A DNA stretch of 32,438 nt from Flavisolibacter sp. (GTDB lineage: Bacteria > Bacteroidota > Bacteroidia > Chitinophagales > Chitinophagaceae), in the NCBI GenBank assembly GCA_028288675.1, contig JAQBNG010000178.1, positions 1-32,438 of the forward strand. Reading direction: 5' to 3'. The translations under genes were made by a program, and so were the position numbers. The notes beneath the pieces were generated by a model, which was not told the DNA's origin, searched no databases, and saw only the letters and a list, made by a program, of their open reading frames with translations. The stretch's first letter is position 1; each line of letters begins with the position of its first letter. This document shows positions 30,813-32,438 of this stretch, piece after piece.

Positions 30813-32438
30813 ATGGTGGTACTAAAACGTAAACGAAGATGGAAGCGAATTATGATTATAGCGTCTTCTATCCTGCTTCTTTTCTTTATTTCTCTTATTA
30901 TACTCTCCGAATTTTATGTAGGGCCTGCATTGCAAAAAAGGCTGCACACACTTATTATCGATGGCTCCGATAGTTTATACAAGTATAAGATCGGTTCATT
31001 AAATGCAAGCTTGCTGGGTGGGCGTATAGAAGTAAATGATTTTGAAATTGAGGTGGACAGCAACCGCTATAATATTTTAAAATCGCAAAATGAGCTTCCG
31101 GCTTTAGTAATGCAATTGAATGTACAGCGGGCCCGGATAAAAGGCATCAATGTGTTCTCGCTGCTGTTCAGCAAAAAAATCTCTATCGACGAAATTTCTT
31201 CTAACCAGGCCGATGTAAAATTGTTTCGCTATCCCAAACCAAAGGACAGCACCCTTGTAGAAAAGCCAAGCCAGCCTTTATGGAAATCTATTCAGTCTAA
31301 AATAAAAGGTGTACAGGTAAACAGTATTAAGTTAGACGGTATTAAGCTGCTTTATAAAAACGCTGAGGGCTCGGAAGCTGCCAAGCTGCAGTTTGACCGT
31401 TGCGATGTGTTGTTTAAAAATATCAGGGTTGATAGCACCTCCGCAGCCGATACAAGCCGCATTGGTTATGTAGAAAATTTTTCGTTGCGGCTAAATGATT
31501 TAAAATACCGCACAGCAGATTCAGCCTACAAAATGAAAGCCGAATGGATAACTTATAACTCATCCCAACGGCTGTTAACTATTGACAGTTTTAAACTTCA
31601 GCCCACATTAGAAAAAGAGCAACGCACCGATAGCATGCGTAAGTCGTGGTACACTCTCACATTTGATAAGGTTCTTCTAAACGGGCTACGACTTGATCGT
31701 TACCTGCGTCTAAACCGTGCAGAAGCTGACAGCACCGTTTTTGAGTCTCTGAAACTATCCATCTACCAGGATAAAAGCGGACTGAAAAGTTACAAAAGCC
31801 AGATAGGTAACTATCCCCATCAGAAACTATTGCAGGCCGATGCGATAATAGACATGAAAAAGATTATCGCTCATAACATGCAGGTCGAAATTTTAGAAAA
31901 GCAGGAGGAGACCGGTAAAGAAGGAAGAATTGATTTAACTGGCCTGGAAGTAACAATAGCAAACATTGTAAATGACCCGCAACTTATCAGGAAAAACCCT
32001 GTTACTACAGCCGAAGCCTCAGGAAAAATAATTGGCAGCCCTCTCCAGGCATCATTTCGTTTTTATTTAGATTCGACCGAAGGGCAGTTTGATGTGAGAG
32101 GAAGTTTGCAAAATGTTACGGCGGTACAGATCAACCCTATTTCCAGCACCTTAGCTAATGTAGAAATACCTTCTGCACAAATTGACGCCATTAACTTTTT
32201 TGTTCGCGGCCAGGACTTTGCCGCTACCTCTGATGTGCAAATGAAATACTCCAACTTAAGTGTGGTTTTTTTAAAACGGGATAAAGAAACCGGCGCCAAC
32301 TCCACCCGCAAATTCTTAACTGATCTTTTAAATAAATATGCTATTTATACTTCCAATCCTGGCAGCGGTGTCGAACGCAAAGCCAGTGGCATAAAAGTGG
32401 CCAGGTTAACCACACAGGCTTTTTTCGGTGTTATCTGG
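30813..32438 (+). CDS. AsmA-like large envelope protein (partial, 3' end missing)
   Basis: An open frame of 542 codons runs from the ATG at 30813 to the window end. The N-terminus is basic (VVLKRKRRWKRIMI) and has one membrane helix (about 14-34), giving an inner-membrane anchor with a large periplasmic part. The rest repeats beta-strand patterns such as YKIGSLNASLLGGRIEVNDFEIEV and LTFDKVLLNGLRLDRYL, typical of AsmA/TamB/DUF748-type lipid-transfer or outer-membrane biogenesis proteins. I do not see a defined family motif, so this is a structural resemblance only. It follows the response regulator by 27 bases and is probably cotranscribed. The C-terminus lies outside the window. Confidence 0.68.
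   Translation, partial: MVVLKRKRRWKRIMIIASSILLLFFISLIILSEFYVGPALQKRLHTLIIDGSDSLYKYKIGSLNASLLGGRIEVNDFEIEVDSNRYNILKSQNELPALVMQLNVQRARIKGINVFSLLFSKKISIDEISSNQADVKLFRYPKPKDSTLVEKPSQPLWKSIQSKIKGVQVNSIKLDGIKLLYKNAEGSEAAKLQFDRCDVLFKNIRVDSTSAADTSRIGYVENFSLRLNDLKYRTADSAYKMKAEWITYNSSQRLLTIDSFKLQPTLEKEQRTDSMRKSWYTLTFDKVLLNGLRLDRYLRLNRAEADSTVFESLKLSIYQDKSGLKSYKSQIGNYPHQKLLQADAIIDMKKIIAHNMQVEILEKQEETGKEGRIDLTGLEVTIANIVNDPQLIRKNPVTTAEASGKIIGSPLQASFRFYLDSTEGQFDVRGSLQNVTAVQINPISSTLANVEIPSAQIDAINFFVRGQDFAATSDVQMKYSNLSVVFLKRDKETGANSTRKFLTDLLNKYAIYTSNPGSGVERKASGIKVARLTTQAFFGVIW

Noticed and set aside
1-32438. Search for CRISPR arrays, tRNA genes, insertion sequences, toxin-antitoxin pairs or a defence island.
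   Set aside because: No regular direct repeats, transposase or integrase motifs, or tRNA cloverleafs were found; the Uma2 gene alone is not evidence of a defence locus.

Overview
The window looks like chromosomal DNA of a Bacteroidota bacterium, most likely near Chitinophagaceae. The evidence is a type IX secretion C-terminal sorting domain, a GLPGLI-family protein, a head-GIN (DUF2807) protein, many small signal-peptide outer-membrane beta-barrels, LytS/LytTR-type and OmpR-type two-component systems, and promoter elements of the Bacteroidota form TTTG-N19-21-TAnnTTTG (best seen before lysS). I see no rRNA, tRNA, CRISPR array, prophage or insertion sequence. Gene density and base composition are even, so this reads as a core/envelope region and not as an island.

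Layout. 1-1200: a LytS-type histidine kinase and the start of its LytTR-type regulator (minus). 1369-2668: an intradiol-dioxygenase-like lipoprotein and a DoxX-like membrane protein (plus). 2776-5261: lysS followed by a family 2 glycosyltransferase (minus). 5456-10681 (minus): a small secreted protein, a lipoprotein metallophosphoesterase, and a large unknown lipoprotein paired with a radical SAM/SPASM-type enzyme. 10766-13746: a beta-barrel protein with a coupled 44-codon upstream ORF, divergent from two tandem, overlapping helix-turn-helix paralogues. 13798-15237: Uma2-family protein and flavin reductase. 15438-16151: GIN protein. 16402-16531: a long imperfect inverted repeat that supplies the stop codon of a fumarylacetoacetase-family gene. 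17770-20986: a DegT/KdnA-like aminotransferase, CorA and a secreted protein. 21192-23994: beta-barrel, T9SS cargo and a secreted protein. 24065-25147: a KdnB-like iron alcohol dehydrogenase. 25414-26391: rpmH, rnpA and yidD. 26432-28526: a secreted retropepsin-like protein and a GLPGLI protein. 28649-end: a histidine kinase, OmpR-type regulator and a partial AsmA-like envelope protein.

Working together. The DegT-type aminotransferase and the iron alcohol dehydrogenase strongly resemble KdnA and KdnB, which convert Kdo to 8-amino-Kdo for lipopolysaccharide, although about 5 kb of unrelated genes lie between them. The two best candidates for poorly described biology are the lipoprotein/radical-SAM pair (7772-10681) and the translationally coupled tandem HTH paralogues facing a beta-barrel operon (10766-13746). 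Promoter and terminator calls are by eye; several genes were given later starts than the longest frame because a signal peptide or lipobox then falls at the N-terminus.
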